64,000 nucleotides of DNA. Source: Bradyrhizobium sp. BTAi1 (GTDB lineage: Bacteria > Pseudomonadota > Alphaproteobacteria > Rhizobiales > Xanthobacteraceae). The position numbers and the translations under genes are program-made. The stretch is from the NCBI RefSeq assembly GCF_000015165.1, contig NC_009485.1, positions 930,001 to 994,000 of the forward strand, written 5' to 3'. Below, in pieces: positions 46,091 through 55,165 of this stretch; the first letter of the stretch is position 1; every line of letters begins with the position of its first letter. Below the pieces are notes generated by a model. The model ran no database searches. It was given only the letters and a program-made list of their open reading frames with translations, and was not told the DNA's origin.

Positions 46091-46903
46091 ATGAGAAAAG
46101 CAGCTGCTCTGTCCGGATCCGCCTGGCGATGTGCCGTTAGTTGCCGCGCAGATGTGAGGCGTCTGGTTGCGCTCGTCGGCTTGGCAATGCTGCTGACCTC
46201 GCCGCTTCATGCGATCGGCGCGGCCGAACCCGGCAAGGAGCCGGTGGTGGACCCCGGTGCCTGCATGGCTGCATCGGAGGCGCATGACGCCGACAAGGTG
46301 CTGACAGAATGCGGCGCGTTGATCGATAATGCCAAGGCGGCTCGGGCCGATCGTATCAACGCGCTGATCGCGAGGGCATCGATCTTCATCACCAAGGGCG
46401 AGCCGGATCGCGCCATCGCCGATTACGACGTCGCGCTGCAGCTGGATCCGACGCTCGCCGACATCCTGAATGCGCGTGGCGAGCTGTATCGCAAGAAGGG
46501 CAACCGTCCGAAAGCCCTGGCTGACTTCGCCGCCGCGCTGCGACTCAATCCGGATCATGCCAGCGCCCGCAGCAACTATCATGCGCTCGCCATCGAGCTC
46601 GAGCGTCTCGGCGCCCAGCTGGCTGTGGCCGGCCGGCCGAGCTTCAACTGCGCGACCGCGCGCCGTGCGGTCGAGAAGGCGATCTGCGCCGATCCCGAGC
46701 TTGCCAATCTCGATCGCGAGATCGACGGCGCGCAGACACGGATCATGCGCGAAGCTGTGCAGCCGGCCGCGGCACGGGCCCTGCAGCAAGAGCAGGACGC
46801 ATTCATCGCCCGCCGCAATGTCGGCTTCGGCCGACCCGGCTACGACCTCAAGAAGGAGATGCAGGATCGCCTGCGACGATTGAACGGCGTCGACGGCTAT
46901 TGA
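46091..46903 (+). CDS. Exported TPR protein with LprI-like C-terminal domain
   Basis: The 270-residue protein has an N-terminal hydrophobic export signal, two or three TPR units (RINALIARASIFITKGEPDRAIADY..AL, ADILNARGELYRKKGNRPKAL), and a C-terminal domain with FNCATARRAVEKAICADPEL..LDREI, the cysteine motif of LprI/DUF1311 lysozyme-inhibitor-like proteins, closing with QEQDAFIARRNVGFGRPGYDL. It probably acts in the periplasm. An alternative ATG lies at 46079. A second copy of the C-terminal motif appears downstream in another frame. Confidence 0.75.
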   Translation: MRKAAALSGSAWRCAVSCRADVRRLVALVGLAMLLTSPLHAIGAAEPGKEPVVDPGACMAASEAHDADKVLTECGALIDNAKAARADRINALIARASIFITKGEPDRAIADYDVALQLDPTLADILNARGELYRKKGNRPKALADFAAALRLNPDHASARSNYHALAIELERLGAQLAVAGRPSFNCATARRAVEKAICADPELANLDREIDGAQTRIMREAVQPAAARALQQEQDAFIARRNVGFGRPGYDLKKEMQDRLRRLNGVDGY

Positions 46904-46913
46904 CCAGCGGCCG

Positions 46914-47063
46914 GAGCAGCGCGATTTCATCGCCGAGCGGAACGCGCGGTTCGGCAAGCCCGGCTACGACCTTCGTCTAGCCCTGCAGCGCCGTTTGGAC
47001 ACGCTGCGCGACACAGCGCATGGATCCGTGCCAGAAAATGGCCGGTACCACAGTGGCTCCTGA
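46914..47063 (+). pseudogene. Remnant of a second LprI-like C-terminus
   Basis: Read from 46914, the frame gives EQRDFIAERNARFGKPGYDL followed by RLALQRRLDTLRD and a stop at 47061-47063. This repeats the QEQDAFIARRNVGFGRPGYDL...MQDRLRRL end of the preceding gene in a different frame, with no start. It looks like the tail of a lost tandem copy, or a former C-terminal extension cut off by a frameshift. Confidence 0.7.
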
Positions 47064-47145
47064 TCTGGATCAATTCATGACGGCTTGAACTGTCGCTTTG
47101 TCCCGGACAATAGTCGGGAATAAACACAGATCTTGGGGAAACGTC

Positions 47146-49050
47146 ATGAGCGCTGCGAGCCGCTATTACGAGGTCCATGCCAGGTCGGTGCGGGACCCGG
47201 AGGGATTCTGGGCCGAGGCCGCCCGCGCGATCGACTGGATCGAGCCGGCCAAAAAGATCTTCGATCCCTCGAGCGGCGCCTATGGCCGCTGGTTTGCCGG
47301 CGCCGTCGTCAACACCTGCTATAACGCGCTCGATCGCCACGTCGCCGCCGGTCGCGGCGAGCAGTTGGCGCTGATCCATGATTCGCCGCTCACCAACTCT
47401 GTCACCCGGCTCACTTATGCCGAGATGCTGAAGGAGGTGCAGACGCTGGCTGCGATCATGCAGGATTTCGGGGTGGCCAAGGGCGATCGCGTCATCCTCT
47501 ATATGCCGATGGTGCCGGAGGCGATGGTCGCGATGCTCGCTTGCGCGCGCATCGGCGCGGTGCATTCGGTGGTGTTCGGCGGCTTCGCGGCGAAGGAGCT
47601 TGCGACCCGCATCGATGACGCCACCCCGAAGCTCGTGTTGTCGGCGAGTTGCGGCATCGAGCCGGGCCGCATCGTGCAGTACAAGCCGCTGCTCGACCAG
47701 GCGATCGAGCTTGCGGACAAGCGGCCGCAGGCCTGCATCATCCTGCAGCGGCCCGAGCATGTCTGCGAGCTCAAGCCCGGCCGCGATTATGATTGGGCGG
47801 CGCTGCGCAAATCCGCGCTTGCCAATGGCAAGCTCGCGCCTTGCGTGCCCGTGCTCGCGACCGATCCCCTCTACATTCTGTACACGTCCGGCACGACCGG
47901 CAAGCCGAAAGGCGTGGTGCGCGACAATGGCGGGCACCTGGTCGCGTTGAAATGGTCGATGGAGAATCTCTACGGCATCAAGCCGGGCGAGGTGTGGTGG
48001 TGCGGCTCCGACATCGGCTGGGTGGTCGGCCACAGCTACATCATCTACGGCCCGCTGATCCATGGCGCGACCTCGGTGATGTATGAGGGCAAGCCGGTCG
48101 GCACGCCCGATGCCGGCGCATTCTGGCGCGTCATCAGCGACCACAAGGCGGTCGCGCTGTTCACCGCGCCCACGGCCTTCCGAGCCATCCGCAAGGAGGA
48201 TCCCGAAGGCACCTTGCTGCGCAAATACGATCTGTCGCAGTTCCGCACGCTGTTTCTGGCCGGCGAGCGCGCCGACCCGCCGACGGTGGAATGGGCCGAG
48301 CAGCAGCTCAAAGTGCCGGTGATCGATCATTGGTGGCAGACCGAGACCGGCTGGTGCATCGCCGGTAATCCGGTCGGCCTTGGCCTGCTGCCGGTCAAGC
48401 ACGGCTCGCCGACCGTGCCGATGCCGGGCTATCAGGTTGACATCGTCGACGAGGCGGCGAAGCCCGTGCCCGCCAACACCATGGGCTCGATCGTGATCAA
48501 GCTGCCGATGCCGCCGGGCTGCCTGCCGACGCTGTGGCAGCAGGAGGATCGCTTCAAGGAGTCCTATCTCAGCGAGTTCCCCGGCTACTACAAGACCTCC
48601 GACGCCGGCTACAAGGACGAGGACGGCTATGTCTTCGTCATGGGCCGGACCGACGACATCATCAATGTCGCCGGCCACCGGCTTTCGACCGGCGGCATGG
48701 AGGAGATCCTGGCCTCGCATCCCGATGTCGCCGAATGCGCCGTGCTCGGCATCAAGGACGCGATCAAGGGCGAGGTGCCCTGCGGCTTCATCGTGCTCAA
48801 GGCCGGCGTCTCGCGCAGCCCGTCGCAGATCGAAAAGGAGATCGTGGCGCTGGTGCGCGACAAGCTCGGCCCGGTCGCGGCGTTCAAGCTCGCGATCACC
48901 GTCGGCCGGCTGCCGAAGACGCGCTCCGGCAAGATCCTGCGCGGCACGATCAAGAAGATCGCCGACGGCGAGCAATGGAGCATGCCGGCCACGATCGAGG
49001 ATCCCAAGGTGCTCGAGGAGATCGGAGAGGCGCTGAAGAGCCGGGTCTAG
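47146..49050 (+). CDS. prpE: Propionyl-CoA synthetase
   Basis: The 634-residue AMP-forming acyl-CoA synthetase activates propionate (and acetate less well) to the CoA thioester. The P-loop YTSGTTGKPKGVVRDNGGH, the W-W-Q-T-E-T-G-W motif (DHWWQTETGW), and the C-terminal KTRSGKILRG lysine region that is the target of acetylation are present. It matches PrpE more than Acs by the VVRDNGG segment. The gene stands alone; no prpBCD lies in the window. The ATG at 47146 follows GGGGAAA. Confidence 0.92.
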   Translation: MSAASRYYEVHARSVRDPEGFWAEAARAIDWIEPAKKIFDPSSGAYGRWFAGAVVNTCYNALDRHVAAGRGEQLALIHDSPLTNSVTRLTYAEMLKEVQTLAAIMQDFGVAKGDRVILYMPMVPEAMVAMLACARIGAVHSVVFGGFAAKELATRIDDATPKLVLSASCGIEPGRIVQYKPLLDQAIELADKRPQACIILQRPEHVCELKPGRDYDWAALRKSALANGKLAPCVPVLATDPLYILYTSGTTGKPKGVVRDNGGHLVALKWSMENLYGIKPGEVWWCGSDIGWVVGHSYIIYGPLIHGATSVMYEGKPVGTPDAGAFWRVISDHKAVALFTAPTAFRAIRKEDPEGTLLRKYDLSQFRTLFLAGERADPPTVEWAEQQLKVPVIDHWWQTETGWCIAGNPVGLGLLPVKHGSPTVPMPGYQVDIVDEAAKPVPANTMGSIVIKLPMPPGCLPTLWQQEDRFKESYLSEFPGYYKTSDAGYKDEDGYVFVMGRTDDIINVAGHRLSTGGMEEILASHPDVAECAVLGIKDAIKGEVPCGFIVLKAGVSRSPSQIEKEIVALVRDKLGPVAAFKLAITVGRLPKTRSGKILRGTIKKIADGEQWSMPATIEDPKVLEEIGEALKSRV

Positions 49051-49303
49051 CGTCGTTCTTTGCGGCCCATCGAGACGCCCGCCTCCGGCGGGCTCCTGAG
49101 GGTGAGGAACAAAGTCGTACCCAGAACATGAACCATGCGATGCTGTGTCGGCGCGCCGGCCATGGCCGGAAACGCCGCATGCGGCGATGCTCTGGTATGG
49201 CCTGGCGTAGGATGCGCCTCGACATACGCGCCCCCGGACTTGACCCGGGCGTCCATTGTCGTCAAGCAACGGCTTCGCCTGATTGACGAGAATGGAACGT
49301 TCG

Positions 49304-49576
49304 ATGCGACAGACCTCTGCCCGTTTGGCCCTAGTGTTGATGGCCGCGCTGGCGCTTGCCGGCTGTGCCGCCCGCAATCAGGGGGCTGCGGTGGCGCTCG
49401 GCAATGACGACGACGATGCGGTCTGCCAGGCCGGCGGCAAGGTTGCGCCCGGCTCGGCCGAATATGTCGCCTGCCGCAAGGACCGCGACGTGCAGCGGCA
49501 GCGGGCCGAGGCGCGCGCCGATCGCCGGCAGCGCGATCTCGGCGAATACATGCTGAATCATCCCGACCGGCGCTGA
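49304..49576 (+). CDS. Small lipoprotein
   Basis: The 90-residue protein has a lipoprotein signal with LALAGC (lipobox), then a short polar mature part with DDDDA and an Arg-rich tail (RQRAEARADRRQRDLGEYML). No family is recognised. GGAA lies before the ATG at 49304; an upstream ATG at 49292 is possible. Confidence 0.6.
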   Translation: MRQTSARLALVLMAALALAGCAARNQGAAVALGNDDDDAVCQAGGKVAPGSAEYVACRKDRDVQRQRAEARADRRQRDLGEYMLNHPDRR

Positions 49577-49653
49577 GCGTGACTGCAAGCGCCTCTCATG
49601 GCGCGTGACATCGGTGCAACAGTCGTGCGACTTCGGCGCTGCAACCGCACCGA

Positions 49654-49667
49654 TTGATCGAGATCAA
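49654..49667 (+). promoter_or_regulatory. FNR/FixK-type box upstream of ompW
   Basis: TTGATCGAGATCAA is a perfect TTGAT-N4-ATCAA palindrome, the consensus site for FNR/FixK regulators. Its centre is about 98 bases before the ompW start. OmpW is oxygen-regulated via FNR in enterobacteria, so activation in low oxygen is plausible. Confidence 0.75.
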
Positions 49668-49758
49668 ATCCAATCGAATGTCATCCCGCCACATCTGTGG
49701 CCACAACGCGCGGTTTTGAGCGCGCAAGTGTAGCTCAAGCGTGGCTATGGGGACCTCG

Positions 49759-50490
49759 ATGAACAGAACATTCAAATTTTCGTCGTCGCTGCTGGTGCTG
49801 GCGGCGGTCTGCGGAGCGATGGGCTCGGCGCAAGCAGCGGACCTGCAGGCGGCGCCGGTCTACACCAAGGCGCCGGTGGTCGAGGCCTGGAATCCCTGGA
49901 TGATCCGCGTCCGCGCCCTCGGCGTGCTGCCGGACGCGGGCGGCTCCACCGTGAACGTCACCGGCGTGCCAGCGCTGTCGTCGCCGAATTCCGGCCTGAA
50001 GATCTCCAACCAGGTCGTGCCGGAACTCGACATCAGCTACTTCTTCACCAAGAACATCGCGGCCGAGCTGATCCTCGGCGTCACCCGTCATTCGATCAGC
50101 GGCACCGGCACGCTGGACGGACTGAATATCGGCAAGGCCTGGCTGCTGCCGCCGACGCTCACGCTGCAATACCACTTCACCGATTTCGGTGCCTTCAAGC
50201 CCTATATCGGCGCCGGCGTGAACTACACGGTGTTCTTCAACCAGAGCGCTTCGAACCAGGTGTTCAATGGTCTTGCAGTGACCAACCTGCATATCTCGAA
50301 CCAATGGGGCGCAGCTGTCCAGTTCGGCTTCGACTACATGCTCGACAAGCATTGGGGCCTGAACGTCGACGTCAAGAAGCTGTGGCTGCAGCCGAACTAC
50401 TCGGCCACCGTCAACGGCGCCATTCCGATCACTGGCCGCGCCAACATCGATCCCTGGCTGGTCGGCGCCGGCGTCACCTACAAGTTCTGA
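49759..50490 (+). CDS. ompW: OmpW family outer membrane protein
   Basis: The 243-residue protein has a signal peptide of about 26 residues (ending SAQA) and an eight-stranded beta-barrel pattern, with conserved WMIRVRALGVLP, LTLQYHF, FKPYIGAGVNYT and DPWLVGAGVTYKF ending in Phe. OmpW forms a small channel for hydrophobic molecules. ATG 49759 is preferred for GGGGA upstream; an earlier ATG (49747) is possible. A consensus FNR/FixK box lies upstream and a terminator downstream. Confidence 0.9.
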   Translation: MNRTFKFSSSLLVLAAVCGAMGSAQAADLQAAPVYTKAPVVEAWNPWMIRVRALGVLPDAGGSTVNVTGVPALSSPNSGLKISNQVVPELDISYFFTKNIAAELILGVTRHSISGTGTLDGLNIGKAWLLPPTLTLQYHFTDFGAFKPYIGAGVNYTVFFNQSASNQVFNGLAVTNLHISNQWGAAVQFGFDYMLDKHWGLNVDVKKLWLQPNYSATVNGAIPITGRANIDPWLVGAGVTYKF

Positions 50491-50516
50491 TTTGTCGCGT
50501 TCCTCCCAAGACTGCC

Positions 50517-50547
50517 ATGGCGCCGGCATTCCCGGCGCCATTTTTTT
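50517..50547 (+). terminator. Rho-independent terminator of ompW
   Basis: A perfect 10-bp stem, ATGGCGCCGG (50517-50526) with CCGGCGCCAT (50532-50541), has a 5-base loop and a following run of Ts up to 50547. Confidence 0.92.
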
Positions 50548-50773
50548 GGAGGAATTGCGCACGCGGTGCCGGGACTCCTCCGCGTGATGTCCGAAACGGG
50601 CAGGCGGCCCGTTCGGGGGGCTCATTGAATTCGGTGGTTATGGATCCCGGATCTGCGCCCACCGCCGCTGCGGGTCGATGGGCTTGTCCGGGACGACACC
50701 GGGGATCGTCCCGCGCACCGGTGTCCGGATCGAGATCGAGAGCAGATCGAGCCGGGGACGGTGGGCGGCCGTC

Positions 50774-51469
50774 CTACTCCTCGTCTTCGTCGGGCTTCTT
50801 GCCGCCGATGGTCTTGAGCTTGGCGAACACGGCGTCGACGTTGAGATCGTCCTGATCGCGGCCCTCCGGCTCGTATTCGTCCTTGCGGGTGGTTTCGGAG
50901 GCCGGCAGCAGGGTGGCGCCGCTGTAATTGGCGTCGAGCGGCCGTTCCTTGGCGGCGCGCTGCACTTCGAAGTCGAGCTCGATCTGCGAGCACAGGCCGA
51001 GCGTCACCGGGTCCATCGGCGTCAGGGTCTGCGCATTCCAATGGGTGCGGTCACGCACGCTGGCGATGGTGGTCTTGGTGGTGCCGACCAGCCGCATGAT
51101 CTGCGCATCCTTGAGCTCGGGATGGTTCCGCACCAGCCAGAGGATCGCGCTCGGGCGCTCATGGCGGCGCGACACCGGGGTGTAGCGTGGCCCCTTGCGC
51201 TTGGGCTGCGGCGGCAGCACGACCTTGCTTTCCTGCAATCTCAGACGGTAATTCGGGTCACGCTCGCCCTTTTCGATCTCTTCGCGGGTAAGCTGGCCGG
51301 TCGAGATCGGGTCCATGCCCTTGATGCCCTGGGCCGCGTCGCCGTCGGCGATCGCGCGCACCTCCAGCGGGTGCATCTTGGTAAAATCGGCGACCTGGTC
51401 GAAGGTCAAAGCGGTATTGTCGACCAGCCACACGGCAGTTGCCTTCGGCATCAGCGGGGCGTTGCTCAT
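50774..51469 (-). CDS. trcR: Cell cycle transcriptional regulator TrcR (DUF1013)
   Basis: The 231-residue soluble protein matches DUF1013/TrcR of Alphaproteobacteria: MPKATAVWLVDNTALTFDQVADF, the RPSAILWLVRNHPELKDAQI helix-turn-helix-like region and TKTTIASVRDRTHWN. TrcR is described as a transcriptional regulator tied to the cell cycle in Caulobacter relatives. The C-terminus is acidic. ATG 51469 has GGAG upstream. It stands alone, divergent from ispH. Confidence 0.85.
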   Translation of the reverse strand: MSNAPLMPKATAVWLVDNTALTFDQVADFTKMHPLEVRAIADGDAAQGIKGMDPISTGQLTREEIEKGERDPNYRLRLQESKVVLPPQPKRKGPRYTPVSRRHERPSAILWLVRNHPELKDAQIMRLVGTTKTTIASVRDRTHWNAQTLTPMDPVTLGLCSQIELDFEVQRAAKERPLDANYSGATLLPASETTRKDEYEPEGRDQDDLNVDAVFAKLKTIGGKKPDEDEE

Positions 51470-51735
51470 GGCAAATCTCCTTTGTGCTCCGCCCCGGCCC
51501 TGGAGGCGAAACCTGCGGTCATCGGCGATGACGGGAATTGGCCCTATATAAGCCGTCCGGGGGGCGGCGCGCAATGGCCTGACGAAAACGGCCTTGACAG
51601 CGCTCGAAAGCAGTCCCAAGTCCTACCCAAACAAGTTCTAGCGCAAAGCCGTGACGTCTCGGCCGCCCCGCCTGTCGGCCCTGGGGTGATCCGGTCGCCG
51701 CTCAAGCCGCACAGATCAGGCCCGAAGATCAGCCC

Positions 51736-52704
51736 ATGGCAGCCAAACCAGACCTCAAAATCGTGCTTTGCTCGCCGCGCGGCTTCTGCGCCGGCGTCGT
51801 GCGCGCCATCGACACCGTGGAGCGGGCGCTCGCCATCTATGGCGCCCCGGTCTATGTCCGCCACGAGATCGTGCACAATAAATACGTCGTCGACAGCCTG
51901 AAGACCAAGGGCGCCATTTTCGTCGAGGAACTGGCCGAGATCCCCGACAATACCAATGCACCGGTGGTATTTTCGGCCCATGGCGTGCCGAAATCGGTTC
52001 CGGCCGAGGCCCAGGCGCGCAATTTCTTTTCCCTGGACGCGACCTGCCCGCTGGTGACCAAGGTCCACCGCGAGGCGGCGATCCACTTCAAGCGCGGCCG
52101 CGAGATCCTGCTGATCGGCCATTCGCACCATCCGGAGGTGGTCGGGACCGTCGGCCAGCTGCCGCCCGGGGCCGTGACCCTGATCGAGACCGCCGAGGAC
52201 GCCGCGACCTTCACCCCGAAGGACCCGAACAACCTCGCTTTTGTCACCCAGACCACGCTGTCGATCGACGACACGGCCGACATCGTGTCGGTGCTCAAGG
52301 GGCGTTTCCCGAACATCTCGGGCCCGCACAAGGAAGACATCTGCTACGCCACCACCAACCGCCAGCTGGCGGTCAAGAAGGTGGCCCCGGTGGTCGACGC
52401 CCTGATCGTGGTCGGCGCGCCGAACTCGTCGAACTCGCAGCGCCTGCGCGAGGTCGCCGAGCGCGAGGGCTGCCCGATTGCGGTGCTGGCCCAGCGCGCC
52501 TCCGATATCGACTGGGCGCGCTTCGAAGGCATCAAGAGCCTCGGCATCACCGCCGGCGCCTCGGCGCCCGAGGTGATCGTCGAAGAGATCATGGGCGCCT
52601 TCGCAGAGCGCTACGTGCTCCATGTCGAGACGGTCTCGGCGGCGGAAGAGAACGAATTCTTCCCGCTGCCGCGCTCGCTGCGGCCGGAAGCGGCGGCCGA
52701 ATAG
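51736..52704 (+). CDS. ispH: 4-hydroxy-3-methylbut-2-enyl diphosphate reductase
   Basis: IspH (LytB) carries out the last step of the MEP pathway, forming IPP and DMAPP with a 4Fe-4S cluster. Cluster cysteines are C18 (PRGFCAGV), C104 (DATCPLV) and C203 (EDICYATTN). The 322-residue length is typical. It is followed by thrB and rnhA, a common rhizobial arrangement. Confidence 0.95.
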   Translation: MAAKPDLKIVLCSPRGFCAGVVRAIDTVERALAIYGAPVYVRHEIVHNKYVVDSLKTKGAIFVEELAEIPDNTNAPVVFSAHGVPKSVPAEAQARNFFSLDATCPLVTKVHREAAIHFKRGREILLIGHSHHPEVVGTVGQLPPGAVTLIETAEDAATFTPKDPNNLAFVTQTTLSIDDTADIVSVLKGRFPNISGPHKEDICYATTNRQLAVKKVAPVVDALIVVGAPNSSNSQRLREVAEREGCPIAVLAQRASDIDWARFEGIKSLGITAGASAPEVIVEEIMGAFAERYVLHVETVSAAEENEFFPLPRSLRPEAAAE

Positions 52705-52863
52705 GCGCGTTGCGGGCGGTCGTTGTTTTCCGTCCGCGGCGCGGCGCATCGGTCTTGAACGCGGCGCGTGCATGCGCGATGAAGGGCGCAACGGGCCTCC
52801 CTGGTCTCGAAGTTCGCATCGGGGGAGGCGGGTGCGGGCGAACTTCGACAATCAGGATAGGGT

Positions 52864-53844
52864 ATGGCGGTCTATACCGACGTCGCCGCCGACGAGCTCG
52901 CGGACTTTCTCAAGACCTACGACATCGGCGAACTGCTCTCCTACAAGGGCATCGCCGAAGGCGTCGAGAACTCGAACTTCCTGCTCCACACCACCAAGGG
53001 CTATTTCATCCTCACGCTCTATGAAAAGCGCGTGGCGGTGGACGATCTGCCGTACTTCCTGGGGCTGATGGCGCATCTGGCGGAGCGCGGCGTCAGCTGT
53101 CCGCAGCCGGCGCGCAACCGCGACGGCGCCGTCTACTCGACGCTGTCCGGCCGGCCGGCGGCGATCATCAACTTCCTCGAAGGCCTATGGCCGCGCAAGC
53201 CGAACGTCGCGCATTGCGCCGGCGTCGGCACGGCGCTGGCGCGGATGCATCTGGCGGGACGCGACTTCCCGCTGGTACGCAAGAATCCGCTCTCGGTGTC
53301 GGGATGGATGTCGCTGTTCGCCCAGGCCGCCGACCGCGCCGACACCGTGCAGGCCGGCCTGTCCGCGCTGCTGTCGGCCGAGCTCGACGTGCTCGCGCGC
53401 AGCTGGCCGACGGATCTGCCGGAGGGCGTCATCCATGCCGATTTGTTTCCGGACAACGTGTTCTTCCTCGGCGACCAGCTCTCGGGCCTGATCGACTTCC
53501 CATTCTCCTGCAACGACATCCTCGCCTATGACGTCGCGATCTGCCTGAACGCGTGGTGCTTCGAGGCCGATCATTCGCTCAACGTCACCAAGGCCCGCGC
53601 CTTCTTCCATGCCTATGGACGCGAGCGGCCGCTGTCGCAGGCCGAGCTCGCGGCGCTGCCGCTGCTGGCGCGCGGCGCCGCGATCCGCTTCCTGCTGACG
53701 CGGCTGGTGGACTGGCTCAACGTGCCGGCGGGCGCGCTGGTGAAGCCGAAGGATCCGCTCGAATATGTCCGCAAGCTGCGCTTCCACCAGGCGGTGACGA
53801 GCGTGCGCGATTACGGCCTGGACGGCTCGGGAGCGACGGCATGA
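52864..53844 (+). CDS. thrB: Homoserine kinase (APH-type)
   Basis: The 326-residue kinase belongs to the aminoglycoside-phosphotransferase-like ThrB family of proteobacteria: [21 protein letters not shown] (nucleotide-binding), then [13 protein letters not shown] with the catalytic HAD and [10 protein letters not shown] with the metal-binding Asp. It phosphorylates homoserine for threonine synthesis. The stop overlaps the rnhA start (ATGA). Confidence 0.93.
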
Positions 53845-54305
53845 GCGAGCTTCCCACCGTCAGCATCTACACCGACGGCGCCTGCTCGGGAAATCCCGGG
53901 CCCGGCGGCTGGGGCGCGATCCTGCGCTTTGGCGACAAGGAAAAAGAGCTCAAGGGCGGCGAGCCGCACACCACCAACAACCGCATGGAGCTGATGGCCG
54001 CGATCTCGGCGCTCGAGGCGCTGAAGAAGTCATGTCAGGTCGAGCTCTACACCGACAGCCAGTATGTGCGGCAGGGCATTACCGGCTGGATCCACGGCTG
54101 GAAACGCAACGGCTGGAAGACCGCCGACAAGAAGCCGGTCAAGAACGCCGAGCTGTGGCAGCGGCTCGATGCCGCGCTGAAGCCGCACAAGGTCAACTGG
54201 CACTGGGTCAAGGGCCACGCCGGCCACGCCGAGAACGAGCGCGCCGATCAATTGGCCCGCGACGGCGTGGCGATGGCCAGGCTGCAGAAGAACGTGCGCG
54301 GCTGA
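53841..54305 (+). CDS. rnhA: Ribonuclease HI
   Basis: RnhA degrades the RNA strand of RNA-DNA hybrids. The 154-residue protein has all four metal-binding carboxylates: D12 ([11 protein letters not shown]), E50 (NNRMEL), D72 (YTDSQYV) and D136 (NERADQLA), plus the basic handle [15 protein letters not shown]. The start overlaps thrB by four bases. Confidence 0.96.
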
Positions 54306-54384
54306 TTGTTAGTTGGGCGGCGCTATCGGCTCACAGCAGCTCATTGCGACACGCCCATCAGTCATCGCGACAAGCCCAACTGTC

Positions 54385-54478
54385 ATCGCCCGGCTTGACC
54401 GGGCGATCCAGTAGTCACTGACAGTCGTGTTCAACCGAAACGCTGCGGCGTACAGGATTCCCCGCCTCCGCGGGGAAT
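54385..54478. repeat. Two short intergenic hairpins
   Basis: ATCGCCCGG (54385-54393) pairs with CCGGGCGAT (54399-54407), and ATTCCCCGC (54457-54465) pairs with GCGGGGAAT (54470-54478), each a perfect 9-bp stem. They lie between convergent rnhA and peroxiredoxin genes and look like dispersed repeat pieces or bidirectional terminators. Confidence 0.7.
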
Positions 54479-54526
54479 GACCGTGGTTGGAGGGGCGGCT
54501 CGCCCCCCAGTCTGATAGCCGTGCTC

Positions 54527-55012
54527 TTACAGCTGCCCGAGCAGCGTGTCGCCGCCGGAGACCTCGACCTTGCCGGGGGCGGCTTCGAGGTTGAGCTTGG
54601 TGACCACGCCGTCCTCGACCAGCATCGAATAGCGCTTGGAGCGAATGCCGAGCCCGTGGCCGGAGGCGTCGAGCTCCATGCCGATCGCCTTGGTGAAGTC
54701 GGCATTGCCGTCGGCCAGGAACACGGCCTCGTCGCGCTGGTCGGTGTCGCGCTTCCAGGCATTCATCACGAAGGCGTCGTTGACCGAGATGATCGCGATG
54801 GTGTCGACGCCCTTGCCCTTCAGGGCATAGGCGTTGAGGAAGATGCTGGGCAGATGCATCTTGTGGCAGGTGCCGGTATAGGCGCCGGGCACCGCGAACA
54901 GCGCGACCTTCTTGCCCTTGAAGATGTCGTCGGTGGTTTTGACCTGCGGGCCTTCCTCGGTCATGACGCGGAACTGGGCCTGTGGCAGCTTTTCGCCTAC
55001 CTGAATGGTCAT
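54527..55012 (-). CDS. Peroxiredoxin (Prx5-type)
   Basis: The 161-residue thiol peroxidase has the peroxidatic cysteine C49 in VPGAYTGTCHKMHLP and the Prx5/AhpE-like extension LPSIFLNAYALKGKGVD. It reduces hydroperoxides with electrons from glutathione/glutaredoxin or thioredoxin. No second conserved cysteine is evident, so it may be a 1-Cys enzyme. It stands alone downstream of the rnhA region. Confidence 0.92.
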   Translation of the reverse strand: MTIQVGEKLPQAQFRVMTEEGPQVKTTDDIFKGKKVALFAVPGAYTGTCHKMHLPSIFLNAYALKGKGVDTIAIISVNDAFVMNAWKRDTDQRDEAVFLADGNADFTKAIGMELDASGHGLGIRSKRYSMLVEDGVVTKLNLEAAPGKVEVSGGDTLLGQL

Positions 55013-55165
55013 TTGAGTAACTCCTTCCCCTGGATGTGGCTTGTGACGCGTCTGGAGACGTGTCTTGCGCTTGGCGCGCTACACTATTCGGCGGGCCAGA
55101 AACGGCAACGGCCCGCCCCGATCACGTATCCGTCATCGCACAGCCGCCGGCCCGGCGCTACGGCT

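Noticed and set aside
46927..49377. 816-codon minus-strand frame opposite prpE
   Set aside because: It is an antisense shadow of PrpE without recognisable domains.
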